Shown piece after piece: positions 33,671 to 40,569 of a DNA stretch of 40,569 nt (the stretch's first letter is position 1; the number at the start of each line of letters is the position of its first letter). Under the pieces are notes generated by a model. The model was not told the origin of the DNA and did no database searches. It was given only the letters and a program-made list of their open reading frames with translations. The position numbers and the translations under genes are program-made. The stretch is taken from NCBI GenBank assembly GCA_044353165.1, contig JBILCM010000017.1, positions 1 to 40,569 on the forward strand. Direction: 5' to 3'. The DNA is from JBILCM01 sp044353165. Lineage in GTDB: Bacteria; Bacillota; Bacilli; Paenibacillales; YIM-B00363.

Positions 33671-33699
33671 ACATGAGTTCCTCCTTCGATGATTCAAAT

Positions 33700-35361
33700 T
33701 TATGTATAGAGCACATAATGTGTCGATTGCTGCGGATCCAGCTCGATCAGCCATTGTTCAACCAACTGATCGAACCAAGGCCGTCCGTATTTGACCATAT
33801 ATTGAAAAAAATTTAATACCCGTTCTTGCGGTTGGTCATGTGGCACAATCGAATAGCGAATGCGATCCCAATGGCGCAAACCCGCTTCATGTTGCTGCAA
33901 AGCCGCATCTTGCGTTCTCGCTTCGAAGTAGCGAATTTGCTCTAGGATTTTATCAAGATTGGTTTCACCCAGCTTCTTGAGGCTCGGGTTAATCGATTCG
34001 GCTGTGGTGACCAAAGGTTGATACATTTCTATGAACGTTGTGCGCACCTGGGTAAAGCGCTGTTCCAGGCGGTGGGTATCTTGCGCGTTCAACCATTGTT
34101 GTTGCAGTGCATCCAAACGCGTATAGACATCATCCATGGTCAGGCCCAACTTATCGAGCTGCTTCTGAACTGTGCCTTCCACTAGCGTAATCTCTGTGCG
34201 AGGAACAACGACGGGTTGTCGCATTGCAAAAACATGGAAGGCTTCTTTAAGTGTACTCCAGTAAGCAATCTCGCTTGGGCCAAGCACGACAGCAAGACAT
34301 GGTAGCAAGTATTCTTGCATCAAGGGGCGCGTAAAGACGTTGTTGCTGAAGTTTTGCGGTTGTTGCTCCACAAGACGAATCGCATCATGAACATCAAGCT
34401 GAATCGTCCTCTTGCGATCGAACAGCTGATCGCCGTCGCGATACAACAATTTACGCTCACCGTCATGAAACACAAACAACTGCAATCCATGTTGAACGGT
34501 CTGGGCTTGGATTGGAAATCCCGCGGCGGCTACTGCTTGCTCGCCCAATTTCAATGCGTCAGTCAGTTGCTGATGATGCGTGATCATCTCTCGAAACATA
34601 GGTGCCTCAAGCTCTCGCAAAGCGGGATCATCCGAATCCAATACGAGCAACCCGTAGGATCCAAAGAGTAGCGAGCACGTCTTTGCGAACGCTTCAACCA
34701 ACGTAGTTGACGAGAACGCAATGCGTTCAAGCTTGCTGATTATGCCTTCTTTAAACTCTGTTCCCGGCAATGCTTGCGACATCGCTTCAATGACTTGCTT
34801 CCACGCTTCCAATGCAATGGGTGTGCGGCTAATGGATGTGCGTTTGGCGGACGTGCTGTCGGGGCTTTGACTTTCTAGCATAATACGCTCTATCGTTAAT
34901 TGGGGTGTAAGCATTTGGGTTTGGCGAACTTCATCCCAGTCATGGTCCTCACCTGCAATCCAGAATACAGGTACAATGGGTCGACCTAGCATCGCTTCAC
35001 ACTGACGAGCGGTTTGGATGATTGTAATGGCTTTATACACGACGAAAGACGGTCCGGTAAACAAGCAAGCTTGTTGGCCGCCCGTCACGACAAGCGCACG
35101 AGGATCTCGCAATTTCTTCAATGAAGCGATGACTTCAGGGGTGTTGTTGTGCTTCATATTATAAGCAGAGAGTACTTCTGCCATTCGTTCGCGCGAAGCT
35201 CTGCGGTGCTCGTTCTGCTCCAACCACGTCACCCGATCTGACCAATTCGGATGAGTCTTGGTCAGCGGAAAGTCGAAGCGGCCCAGGATGTTGTGCTGTT
35301 CCTGGTCATAACTTTGTGCTATCGGATTTCGTTGTTTCGAATGGAAAGATTCGAATCGCAA
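33700..35361 (-). CDS. bshC: Bacillithiol biosynthesis cysteine-adding enzyme BshC
   Basis: A 553-residue protein that ligates cysteine to glucosaminyl-malate in the last step of bacillithiol synthesis. Signatures are VVTGGQQACLFTGPSFVVYKAITIIQTA (nucleotide-binding), PVFWIAGEDHDWDEVRQTQML, and LPCLAVVLGPSEIAYWSTLKEAFHVFAMRQPVVVPRTEITLVEG, followed by a C-terminal helical domain. The TTG at 35361 is preferred: GAGGGG lies six bases upstream and the promoter -10 box falls at 35393-35398, so the ATG at 35403 would lie outside the transcript. It is upstream of the dcw cluster as in B. subtilis (yllA). ahcY follows after 29 bases. Confidence 0.94.
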   Translation of the reverse strand: MRFESFHSKQRNPIAQSYDQEQHNILGRFDFPLTKTHPNWSDRVTWLEQNEHRRASRERMAEVLSAYNMKHNNTPEVIASLKKLRDPRALVVTGGQQACLFTGPSFVVYKAITIIQTARQCEAMLGRPIVPVFWIAGEDHDWDEVRQTQMLTPQLTIERIMLESQSPDSTSAKRTSISRTPIALEAWKQVIEAMSQALPGTEFKEGIISKLERIAFSSTTLVEAFAKTCSLLFGSYGLLVLDSDDPALRELEAPMFREMITHHQQLTDALKLGEQAVAAAGFPIQAQTVQHGLQLFVFHDGERKLLYRDGDQLFDRKRTIQLDVHDAIRLVEQQPQNFSNNVFTRPLMQEYLLPCLAVVLGPSEIAYWSTLKEAFHVFAMRQPVVVPRTEITLVEGTVQKQLDKLGLTMDDVYTRLDALQQQWLNAQDTHRLEQRFTQVRTTFIEMYQPLVTTAESINPSLKKLGETNLDKILEQIRYFEARTQDAALQQHEAGLRHWDRIRYSIVPHDQPQERVLNFFQYMVKYGRPWFDQLVEQWLIELDPQQSTHYVLYT

Positions 35362-35392
35362 ACATATCCCCTCTTTTTTTGCCAGTGGTTTT

Positions 35393-35421
35393 ATTGTACC
35401 CATAAGGGTTCATTCCGTCAA
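35393..35421 (-). promoter_or_regulatory. Sigma-A promoter of bshC-ahcY
   Basis: TTGACG (35416-35421), a 17-base spacer and TACAAT (35393-35398) differ from consensus by one base each. The -35 lies immediately after the terminator of rsfA, and the transcript would start about 25 bases before the TTG start of bshC. Confidence 0.75.
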
Positions 35422-35467
35422 AAAAGAGAAAGTCCCCTCGCTTGCGTTCAAAGAACAACGATGGGGA
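35420..35467 (-). terminator. Terminator after rsfA
   Basis: On the minus strand TCCCC-TCG-TTGTTC pairs with GAAC-CAA-CGA-GGGGA across a short TTT loop, with small bulges, and is followed by the T-rich CTTTCTCTTTTTT. It lies just after the rsfA stop at 35482 and overlaps the -35 box of bshC by two bases. Confidence 0.8.
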
Positions 35468-35481
35468 TCTTGTTACATGAA

Positions 35482-36096
35482 TTATTCGATTCGCTCTAGA
35501 TTCCCATTGGCATCCATCTTGAAACGGGACTTAGGTTCTTCGTCTTCCTCCATGAGGAATGCCATTTTGCGTGCGCGATCCATAATCTGAATCAGTGCTT
35601 TGTAATCATCGTTCACCACACGATAATCGGTCTGTACACTATTGACTTGGGATGATAACTTTTTGTTTTCCTCCCGCAAACGGAGCAGTTCACCATCTTT
35701 GTCCATGAGTTCTCGCTCCAATCCGCGCAGCTGACGCACCAATTCGGATTGGTTGCCTTTCCACTGCCGCAAATAACGGATGATGGATTCGAAGGAAATC
35801 GATTCTTCCGTACTCTCTATGGATGAACTCATGTGATGTTCAACATCCATCGCGGGTTTTCGAACATGACTTCTTTTTTGTCGTTGCGCTTTGGCAATTT
35901 GAATGGCTGCCACATATTTCTTGCGAACGCTAGAGTTCCACCGAAATCCGCAAGCCGCTGCAGTTCTCCCGATTTTCTCACCCACTTCTTCGAACGCTTG
36001 CAGCTGTGTGCTTCCTTCCCGAATGTGGCGCAATGTTACTTCAGCCAATATCAAATCATCCTCTGAACTCCAAGCGTCTTGGCGAATGGCCGACAT
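35482..36096 (-). CDS. rsfA: RsfA-family prespore-specific transcriptional regulator
   Basis: A 204-residue protein with the RsfA N-terminal Myb/SANT-like DNA-binding domain (RQDAWSSEDDLILAEVTLRHIREGSTQLQAFEEVGEKIGRTAAACGFRWNSSVRKKY, residues 5-60) and a C-terminal coiled coil (about 120-180: RQLRGLERELMDKDGELLRLREENKKL). RsfA of B. subtilis is made in the forespore under sigma-F and modulates sigma-F genes. The ATG at 36096 has AGGAGG ten bases upstream; a GTG directly before it would have better spacing and may be the real start. It is divergent from the DUF2626 gene and has its own terminator. Confidence 0.93.
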   Translation of the reverse strand: MSAIRQDAWSSEDDLILAEVTLRHIREGSTQLQAFEEVGEKIGRTAAACGFRWNSSVRKKYVAAIQIAKAQRQKRSHVRKPAMDVEHHMSSSIESTEESISFESIIRYLRQWKGNQSELVRQLRGLERELMDKDGELLRLREENKKLSSQVNSVQTDYRVVNDDYKALIQIMDRARKMAFLMEEDEEPKSRFKMDANGNLERIE

Positions 36097-36189
36097 CACT
36101 TGTGTACCTCCTGACCGTTGTTGCGGGTATAGAGCTTCCATTCATCTCTATGCCCATACTAGAATTCATAGAATCTATTCCATACTGAA

Positions 36190-36219
36190 TTGTATTTCCA
36201 TATTAAGTGTCAGTCATAC
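36190..36219 (-). promoter_or_regulatory. Weak candidate sigma-F promoter of rsfA
   Basis: GTATG (36215-36219), a 15-base spacer and GGAAATACAA (36190-36199) match the sigma-F pattern at the -35 and at nine of ten -10 positions; position nine should be T. It shares GGAAATAC with the sigG candidate. Confidence 0.35.
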
Positions 36220-36265
36220 ATCGTTCTTCAGGAGAAAAGTTTACGAAACTGTCACGAATCCGTCG

Positions 36266-36294
36266 TTTACATGTTGGAAAGCAAAGGCTATAAT
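36266..36294 (+). promoter_or_regulatory. Sigma-A promoter of the DUF2626 gene
   Basis: TTTACA (36266-36271), a 17-base spacer and a perfect TATAAT (36289-36294) precede the gene. The ribosome-binding site follows about 25 bases downstream. Confidence 0.8.
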
Positions 36295-36330
36295 GTCAGG
36301 TAGTAATGTTGATCGTGAGGAGGAATGGTT

Positions 36331-36561
36331 ATGCCGCGTATGTTTCGTGTGCTTGGTTTTTGGACCTTGGTGATTGGATTGATGGCACTCGCGGGTCACA
36401 TGCCTGCGATGGCAATATTATTCTTCTTCCAGGCAGCTGCATTCGTGATCTTAGGATATATGAATTTAGCTGAACGGACGTATATATTGCTGTTTTGGGG
36501 GTACTTGATCCTCTCGTTCAGCGGATTTACGTATTGGTCGTACTTTAGAATGGAAATTTGA
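36331..36561 (+). CDS. DUF2626 family small membrane protein (YqgY-like)
   Basis: A 76-residue protein, MPRMFRVLGFWTLVIGLMALAGHMPAMAILFFFQAAAFVILGYMNLAERTYILLFWGYLILSFSGFTYW, with three predicted transmembrane helices (about residues 7-22, 28-45 and 52-70). It is a short conserved Bacillales membrane protein of unknown function. The ATG at 36331 is chosen because AGGAGG is seven bases upstream; an ATG at 36325 is only one base from that site. It has a strong sigma-A promoter and a terminator hairpin at its end, so it is a single-gene unit. Confidence 0.85.
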   Translation: MPRMFRVLGFWTLVIGLMALAGHMPAMAILFFFQAAAFVILGYMNLAERTYILLFWGYLILSFSGFTYWSYFRMEI

Positions 36562-36570
36562 TGTAGGATC

Positions 36571-36614
36571 ATCCACCGTTGATGAAGTCTTCGGTGGATA
36601 TGTTCATTTTTTGA
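36571..36614 (+). terminator. Terminator after the DUF2626 gene
   Basis: Eight-base arms ATCCACCG and CGGTGGAT (36571-36578, 36592-36599) with a 13-base loop, then ATGTTCATTTTTT. The T tract is supplied by the first copy of the repeat described at 36599-36618. Confidence 0.75.
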
Positions 36615-36846
36615 CGATTTTCACTCGCCCCACGCCGCATTTCACTTACTTACGCACCCGTATGTTCATTTTTTGAACATGCACGAGCCACCCCAAGCTA
36701 CCTCAACTCACCATAGCCTACCGTATGTTCATTTTTTGACGATACACACACGCCTCACGCCGCATACCACGAACTGACGCATCCATATGTCCATTTTTTG
36801 AACATGCGCACCGACTGCCACGCATGTATGTTCATTTTTTGAACAT
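36599..36846. repeat. Phased tandem array of five 20-base hairpin repeats (125-base higher-order unit)
   Basis: Five copies of TATGTTCATTTTTTGA(AC/CG)AT start at 36599, 36661, 36724, 36786 and 36827. Copies 2, 4 and 5 end GAACAT; copies 2 and 5 are perfect inverted repeats ATGTTCA-T5-TGAACAT and copy 4 has one base changed in the left arm. Copies 1 and 3 end GACGAT and have a weaker palindrome. Start-to-start distances are 62, 63, 62 and 41 bases. Copies 1 and 3, and copies 2 and 4, are each 125 bases apart, and the C-rich segments between them align as well (for example CGCCxCACGCCGCAT after copies 1 and 3), so the array is a 125-base tandem duplication of a two-repeat unit, cut short at the right. 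No gene explains it. Confidence 0.9.
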
Positions 36847-36872
36847 ACGTAACGACCACCTTGCGCACATGA

Positions 36873-37180
36873 TGGAGCACCTCTATTGATAGCAGACAAG
36901 TTGGACATCGACTCATTAGACGCGTTAGCATTGATAAATTTTATGAAATCGTTACAGGTGAAAAAGATGCATTTTATCAAATTTGTATTGCCCTGCCAGA
37001 TATTATTAAAAAAGCTGTAAAAATGCCGGAAAAGGATTAGTTCCTGAAGATACGGTTTTCGAAGAATTAAAATATATTGCAAAAAGTAAAAAAAATGAAT
37101 CAGAAGAAATGGCAATGAATATGGCAGTATATTTACTAGGATTTAGCACGTATACTGGATTCGATAATGAATCTGAATAA
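36873..37180 (+). pseudogene. Relic of a type II restriction endonuclease (C-terminal part), frameshifted
   Basis: No intact frame exists, but joining two frames gives about 100 residues of a continuous protein: first RRVSIDKFYEIVTGEKDAFYQICIALPDIIKKAV, then, after one base is lost from an adenine run at 37019-37023, KNAGKGLVPEDTVFEELKYIAK...YLLGFSTYTGFDNESE and a TAA at 37178. The first part resembles the C-terminal region of type II restriction enzymes such as the Eco47II or SinI groups (IxxxSxxxFYxxVTGxxxAF...LPxxI); the exact family is uncertain. No start codon or N-terminal domain is present. The relic is much more A+T-rich than its neighbours, suggesting transfer from a low-GC host. No methyltransferase gene is nearby. 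Confidence 0.55.
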
Positions 37181-37465
37181 TTAAATAGTCCGGTTACAGT
37201 GAATCATTCACCCAAGATACGTATCATTAAGGTTAGTTGGTATCATAGCATGAAATATCACCCGCGAAGATATGTCCACAATTTCCTAAATTTTAGATTT
37301 GAATGATTGGTGGATGGACTGATCCAGCCTTTGTATCGAAGTCATCTTTTCAGAATGAAACATAGTGTTTATTGTTCAATATAACTAGGGGTCGTTACAT
37401 CTACCCCTATTGACGTATTCTAAATTAGTAACAATAATTACGAAAATCCCCATGAAACGCACCCA
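37181..37465. other. A+T-rich gene-free stretch
   Basis: I see no coding frame on either strand. Two small inverted repeats are present: GTGAATCATTCAC at 37199-37211 and TAGGGGT / ACCCCTA at 37386-37392 and 37403-37409. The second could end transcripts from the methyltransferase gene on the minus strand, but it is followed by a poor T tract. The base composition resembles the adjacent relic, so this may be the rest of the same inserted segment. Confidence 0.5.
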
Positions 37466-38593
37466 CTATTTCGAACGCTTCACCATACATAGCACCTTGA
37501 ACAACTCACTCATGCCATCGGATAACAACAACTGCCGGATGGCCCGGTTCGAGCGCGCCACTTCCGAGAAAGGGTCTAACCCATCGTGAGAACGCAACCG
37601 CTCAAGAATGCCGTTGTCAACGAGAAATTGCTTCTGGGTAACGAGTTCGATGCGCTCGAAGCCAGACTGTGCCGCTCGATCCATACACCACTCGAAATTG
37701 ACATGCGCAGTCATGTCTTGTTCGCCAATATGCGAGTATGGATCTTCGGAGGCGACATGGTTCCGGTAACATAAATACGTGCCATTCATGCGTTGCGGTG
37801 TGTGCAGCGCATCCGATATATCGCCATAGTCGGCTAACAACACAAAACCGTTGTGTAGCGATTGGCCGATGGTGTGAATCCAATCAAGTGCGGCGAGCCC
37901 CAATTCAATTTGTTGCCCTTCCTTGTAGTCACCCTTGAGTCGTGCGATCTGATTCTTCACTTCGACTTGTTGCACCAAGATTTTCTGCTCATAGAACGAT
38001 TGCGACGCATCATCCCAAGCGACAGCGATCTCCAACCATTGTCCGCCGCAATATTGCAGCCGGTGCACAGGGAACGCGTCCAACAGTTCGTTGGCGTATA
38101 ACAAGGTGGGACGGTCGTGCAGCAGTTGCCAGACGCGTGCATCCGACGCAGTTGTAATCGATTCAATCTTATGTTGGTGGGCAAGTAATGCTTCCCCCTG
38201 CAAGGCGCGATGGCCAGCGCTGTTCTCAACCCCCATGAACGACATCTGTGCATACCACGCAGGATACTGATCTCGCAATGTGTTGAGCACGGCGCTAGCC
38301 AATCTGCCGTCTCCGCCTCCCCACTCCATAACCAGCAACGGCTGGTCAACCGCTCCGAGTTGTTCGGCAGCTTTCACCAACCGCGTCGCAATGCACTGAC
38401 CCATCACAGTCCCGATATGGGCGCTTGTATAGAAGTCTCCTGTTTTCCCTAGCTTATTGCGTTGTGTCTCGTAGTAACCCAGCGATGGATAGTATAAACA
38501 CATCTGCATGAATTGATGAAATGGTAGGGCGCCCCCGGATTTCGCAATTTCTTCGATGATGATAGGTTTCAACTGATTTATGGTTGGGTTCAA
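37466..38593 (-). CDS. MidA/NDUFAF7-family class I SAM-dependent methyltransferase
   Basis: A 375-residue protein of the DUF185/MidA family. Conserved blocks are LPFHQFMQMCLYYPSLGYYETQRNKLGKTGDFYTSAHIGTVMGQCIA at the N-terminus, the SAM loop VMEWGGGDGRLASAVL, YANELLDAFPVHRLQY, and LLADYGDISDALHTPQRMNGTYLCYRNH. The mitochondrial member methylates an arginine of a complex I subunit; the bacterial substrate is unknown. The TTG at 38593 is preferred because GGAGG is ten bases upstream and the family alignment begins there; the open frame to 38647 would overlap the divergent promoter. It is divergent from the coiled-coil gene. Confidence 0.9.
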   Translation of the reverse strand: MNPTINQLKPIIIEEIAKSGGALPFHQFMQMCLYYPSLGYYETQRNKLGKTGDFYTSAHIGTVMGQCIATRLVKAAEQLGAVDQPLLVMEWGGGDGRLASAVLNTLRDQYPAWYAQMSFMGVENSAGHRALQGEALLAHQHKIESITTASDARVWQLLHDRPTLLYANELLDAFPVHRLQYCGGQWLEIAVAWDDASQSFYEQKILVQQVEVKNQIARLKGDYKEGQQIELGLAALDWIHTIGQSLHNGFVLLADYGDISDALHTPQRMNGTYLCYRNHVASEDPYSHIGEQDMTAHVNFEWCMDRAAQSGFERIELVTQKQFLVDNGILERLRSHDGLDPFSEVARSNRAIRQLLLSDGMSELFKVLCMVKRSK

Positions 38594-38640
38594 ATGATTC
38601 CGACCTCCGAATTTCCTATTGTTTTCATAGGGGATGTATA

Positions 38641-38669
38641 AAGACAAAAAGTCATACCGCTTGTATAAT
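38641..38669 (+). promoter_or_regulatory. Sigma-A promoter of the coiled-coil gene
   Basis: AAGACA (38641-38646), a 17-base spacer and a perfect TATAAT (38664-38669). The transcript would begin near 38676, about 50 bases before the TTG start, so the ATG at 38634 cannot be used with this promoter. Confidence 0.65.
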
Positions 38670-38726
38670 TATAGTAGACTTCTAATAGTAGAGGAACCCA
38701 TATTCTCAAGACAGGCGGTGTTCTCG

Positions 38727-39830
38727 TTGCGTAGAAAAATAGCAATGCTTCTCATCATCCTTTTTCTGCAAACAAGCATCAGCCCTGTCCTAGCACAAAC
38801 CAACGGAGCCGCAAAGTCCTCCTTCGTTCAACAAGGATTGACGATCTATGAAATAGATAAAGAATTGGTACGTCTGAAAGATCAGGAAGCAGATCTGCGG
38901 GATGAGATTATCATCAATAAGCAACAACTCGAAGCCCAGAGCACCGTCCTGGAACAGCGCAGGGAAGCCGCAGGCCGTGTGTTGCGAGCCTACTATGTCG
39001 GACAGCGTGATAACATCTGGCTCTTATTGTTCGAGATGCAATCGTTCTCAGATCTCTTGGTCACGATCGATTATCTCAGCGTTATCGTTCGTAATGACAT
39101 GCGAACACTGGATGCATTTACAACCGCGTTAGAAGACCGCAAACGATTGATCACCTCCTTGGAAGCCAAACAGCAACAAGTGACCGACACCATCGCACAA
39201 TACACGTACCAGCGCAATCGAATCATCTCACTCCAAACCGAACTCGACCGGCAACTGGCCACACTTGCGGATGCAGAGCGGGCTATCCAACTACAACAAA
39301 TCAAAGAAGCGACCTCCTTCTGGGAGACAGAGGGCGCTCCGTTGTTCGAACAAATGCTAAGTGCGTTAAGCGTAGCCATGGTAGATTTGCCAGAGTTGTT
39401 CTCTGATAACAATCGATTGCAATTGCGGGGGCGGAACGTCATCGTTCGCCTGACAGATGACGATTTCAATACTTTCTTACGGGAACGCAATGATCTGTTC
39501 CAAAAATACACCTTCACCTTCAATCCAGAAGGTATCGTTGTGACAGGTTCTGTTAAAAATCATAAAGCCACCGTACAAGGGAATTACACGGTTGAATCGC
39601 AGCCCGTCAATGCGTTGCGTTTTCAACTTTCGTCTATCATCTTTAACGATTTTGCTTTGCCCGATACCACACAACGCGCGTTAGAGAAAAAGTATGATCT
39701 GGCCTTCTATCCGAATCAATTGTTACCTAGTTTGGTCGTGCAATCGTTGAATAATTTAGCTGGCGAAATGGAAGTGCTCATGTCATTCCAGCGGCTTCCA
39801 TTCGGTGGTGCCGTATCCACACCTAACTAA
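38727..39830 (+). CDS. Secreted coiled-coil protein with a CwlO/PcsB-like N-terminus and a C-terminal beta-rich domain
   Basis: A 367-residue exported protein of unknown function. A signal peptide (RRKIAMLLIILFLQTSISPVLA, cleavage predicted before QTN) is followed by a long coiled coil of about 25-200 (IYEIDKELVRLKDQEADLRDEIIINKQQLEAQSTVLEQRREAAGRVLRAYYVGQRDNIWLLLFEMQSFSDLL), which has the pattern of the CwlO/PcsB/EnvC coiled coil. There is no NlpC/P60 or LytM catalytic domain. The last 140 residues (from LQLRGRNVIVRLTDDDFNTFLRERNDL) look like a beta-rich, DUF2993- or YpmS-like fold. The TTG at 38727 has AGGCGG eight bases upstream. It is convergent with the solute-binding gene, with the two stop codons overlapping. 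Confidence 0.75.
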   Translation: MRRKIAMLLIILFLQTSISPVLAQTNGAAKSSFVQQGLTIYEIDKELVRLKDQEADLRDEIIINKQQLEAQSTVLEQRREAAGRVLRAYYVGQRDNIWLLLFEMQSFSDLLVTIDYLSVIVRNDMRTLDAFTTALEDRKRLITSLEAKQQQVTDTIAQYTYQRNRIISLQTELDRQLATLADAERAIQLQQIKEATSFWETEGAPLFEQMLSALSVAMVDLPELFSDNNRLQLRGRNVIVRLTDDDFNTFLRERNDLFQKYTFTFNPEGIVVTGSVKNHKATVQGNYTVESQPVNALRFQLSSIIFNDFALPDTTQRALEKKYDLAFYPNQLLPSLVVQSLNNLAGEMEVLMSFQRLPFGGAVSTPN

Positions 39831-40569
39831 GGTACTGACGGAATCCAAGCTTCAATTGAGACAGGCGGAAACCCATAATCGACGGGAATGGACTCTAATG
39901 CATCTATCAACGACGCTGCCAAACTCCACGAATCACCGCTGACAAGACTCGGCAGAGGGAATGTGTTGGGTGGCGTTTCTAGAGTAACCTGCAAACTCTG
40001 GGCGTCACGATTCATTAACGAGGAGAGACCGAATGCACTACGATGAACAGACAATCGCTCCCACGGTTGTGCCTGGTACTTCGCTGTTTCAGCTTGAGCT
40101 GTCATGTACAGAATCCACTCCATCGCTTCAGCAACATACGAAGAGTCCGGGGATACCACAAAGCCATCTCCTGTATAAGGAATCATTCCTTGTGGCAATG
40201 CGTTCTCCCACGTTTGCAATACGGAAACAGAGAGTTCTGAAGTTGACGAGTTTGTGGATGGGCTATGACGGATCGCCTCCGTTAATGTGACGAATGCCGC
40301 GCTCCCCTCCCCTCGAACGACCGATTCCACCGCGGCTTGCGCATCAGCAACTTTCTGCAATGTCGTGTTGAATAATGGTGCGCGTTTCTTTATCGAAGTT
40401 TGAAGCAGTTCCAACGCATACACATCGTCTTCAACAACCGTGAGTCGCTCAAAATTTTGATTCGTATGGAGAAGCACATATGGATTCCATTCATGAGGTA
40501 CAGCCCACACATACCCATTCCATTTCATAGCGCGCAACACAAGATCGATCCATTGCGATTGCCTTTCTG
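39827..40569 (-). CDS. Extracellular solute-binding protein, family 1-like (5' end outside window)
   Basis: Partial gene: the frame is open to the right edge and gives the C-terminal 246 or so residues. The segment MKWNGYVWAVPHEWNPYVLLHTNQNFE matches the hinge of ABC sugar or peptide solute-binding proteins (WxGxxYAVPxxxxxxxLxYN), and VRGEGSAAFVTLTEAI and the Asn/Pro-rich C-terminal lobe also fit. The GTG at 40540 is only an internal in-frame codon, not necessarily the start. Its stop codon overlaps that of the convergent coiled-coil gene (CTAA). The ligand and any permease genes are not visible; a lipoprotein signal would lie beyond the window. Confidence 0.7.
   Translation of the reverse strand, partial: ERQSQWIDLVLRAMKWNGYVWAVPHEWNPYVLLHTNQNFERLTVVEDDVYALELLQTSIKKRAPLFNTTLQKVADAQAAVESVVRGEGSAAFVTLTEAIRHSPSTNSSTSELSVSVLQTWENALPQGMIPYTGDGFVVSPDSSYVAEAMEWILYMTAQAETAKYQAQPWERLSVHRSAFGLSSLMNRDAQSLQVTLETPPNTFPLPSLVSGDSWSLAASLIDALESIPVDYGFPPVSIEAWIPSVP

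Noticed and set aside
36599..36846. CRISPR array
   Set aside because: Repeats are short and T-rich, the intervals between them are similar to each other and vary from 42 to 21 bases, and no cas gene is near.
36729..37115. 128-residue minus-strand reading frame
   Set aside because: It runs antisense through both the repeat array and the restriction-enzyme relic, has no ribosome-binding site, and its Phe/Ile-rich sequence is the complement of A+T-rich coding remains.
37386..37409. Terminator of the MidA-family gene
   Set aside because: A seven-base perfect stem is present, but the minus-strand sequence after it (GTTATATTG) is not a T tract and it lies 57 bases past the stop.
1..40569. tRNA or rRNA genes, prophage, insertion sequence transposases
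   Set aside because: None were seen on either strand; gaps are short and no transposase, integrase or tRNA-like fold was recognised.

Overview
The window is a stretch of chromosome from a spore-forming Bacillota, most likely in the Paenibacillaceae or a close relative. It carries spoIIGA, sigE, sigG, spoVD, spoVE, rsfA and a ylyA-like gene (endospore formation), bshC (bacillithiol) and the long division and cell wall (dcw) cluster, colinear with the mraZ-to-lspA/rluD part of the Bacillus subtilis map. MurF and MurA encoded inside the cluster, moderate GC and many TTG starts fit Paenibacillales better than Bacillus; this assignment is an inference. Nearly all genes are on the minus strand, so the text below follows transcription from high to low coordinates.

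Region 40569-37466: the 3' part of an extracellular solute-binding protein gene runs off the window edge. Convergent with it is a secreted coiled-coil protein, and divergent from that is a MidA-type methyltransferase. Region 37465-36562 has no intact gene. It holds an A+T-rich, frameshifted relic that resembles the C-terminus of a type II restriction endonuclease, and a tandem array of five short hairpin-forming repeats in a 125-bp higher-order period. Then come a small DUF2626 membrane protein (plus strand) and rsfA.

Region 35403-14025: bshC-ahcY, a terminator, then mraZ (with its three-repeat operator)-rsmH-ftsL-pbpB-spoVD-murE-murF-mraY-murD-spoVE-murB-murA-divIB-ftsA-ftsZ, closed by a strong terminator. 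Together these make the meso-diaminopimelate-type peptidoglycan precursor, polymerise it and build the septum. murG, which sits between spoVE and murB in B. subtilis, is absent from that position.

Region 14024-7242: spoIIGA-sigE and sigG (mother-cell and forespore sigma factors), ymxH, a terminator, then pgeF-ylmE-sepF-ylmG-ylmH-divIVA. The spoIIG promoter shows the Spo0A-type architecture (0A boxes, 21-bp spacer), ftsA has overlapping sigma-A and sigma-H promoter candidates, and sigG has a sigma-F-like one.

Region 7245-1: a complete T-box leader controls ileS, followed by a DUF5665 gene, a plus-strand DksA/YlyA-like gene, then lspA-rluD-dapH and a partial N-acetyl-diaminopimelate deacetylase gene. 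dapH and the deacetylase belong to the acetylase branch of diaminopimelate synthesis, matching the DNPR signature in MurE.

Most of the window is canonical. No clearly new multi-gene system was found. The least explained pieces are the phased repeat array with the adjacent restriction-enzyme relic (36599-37180) and the coiled-coil/beta-rich secreted protein at 38727-39830.
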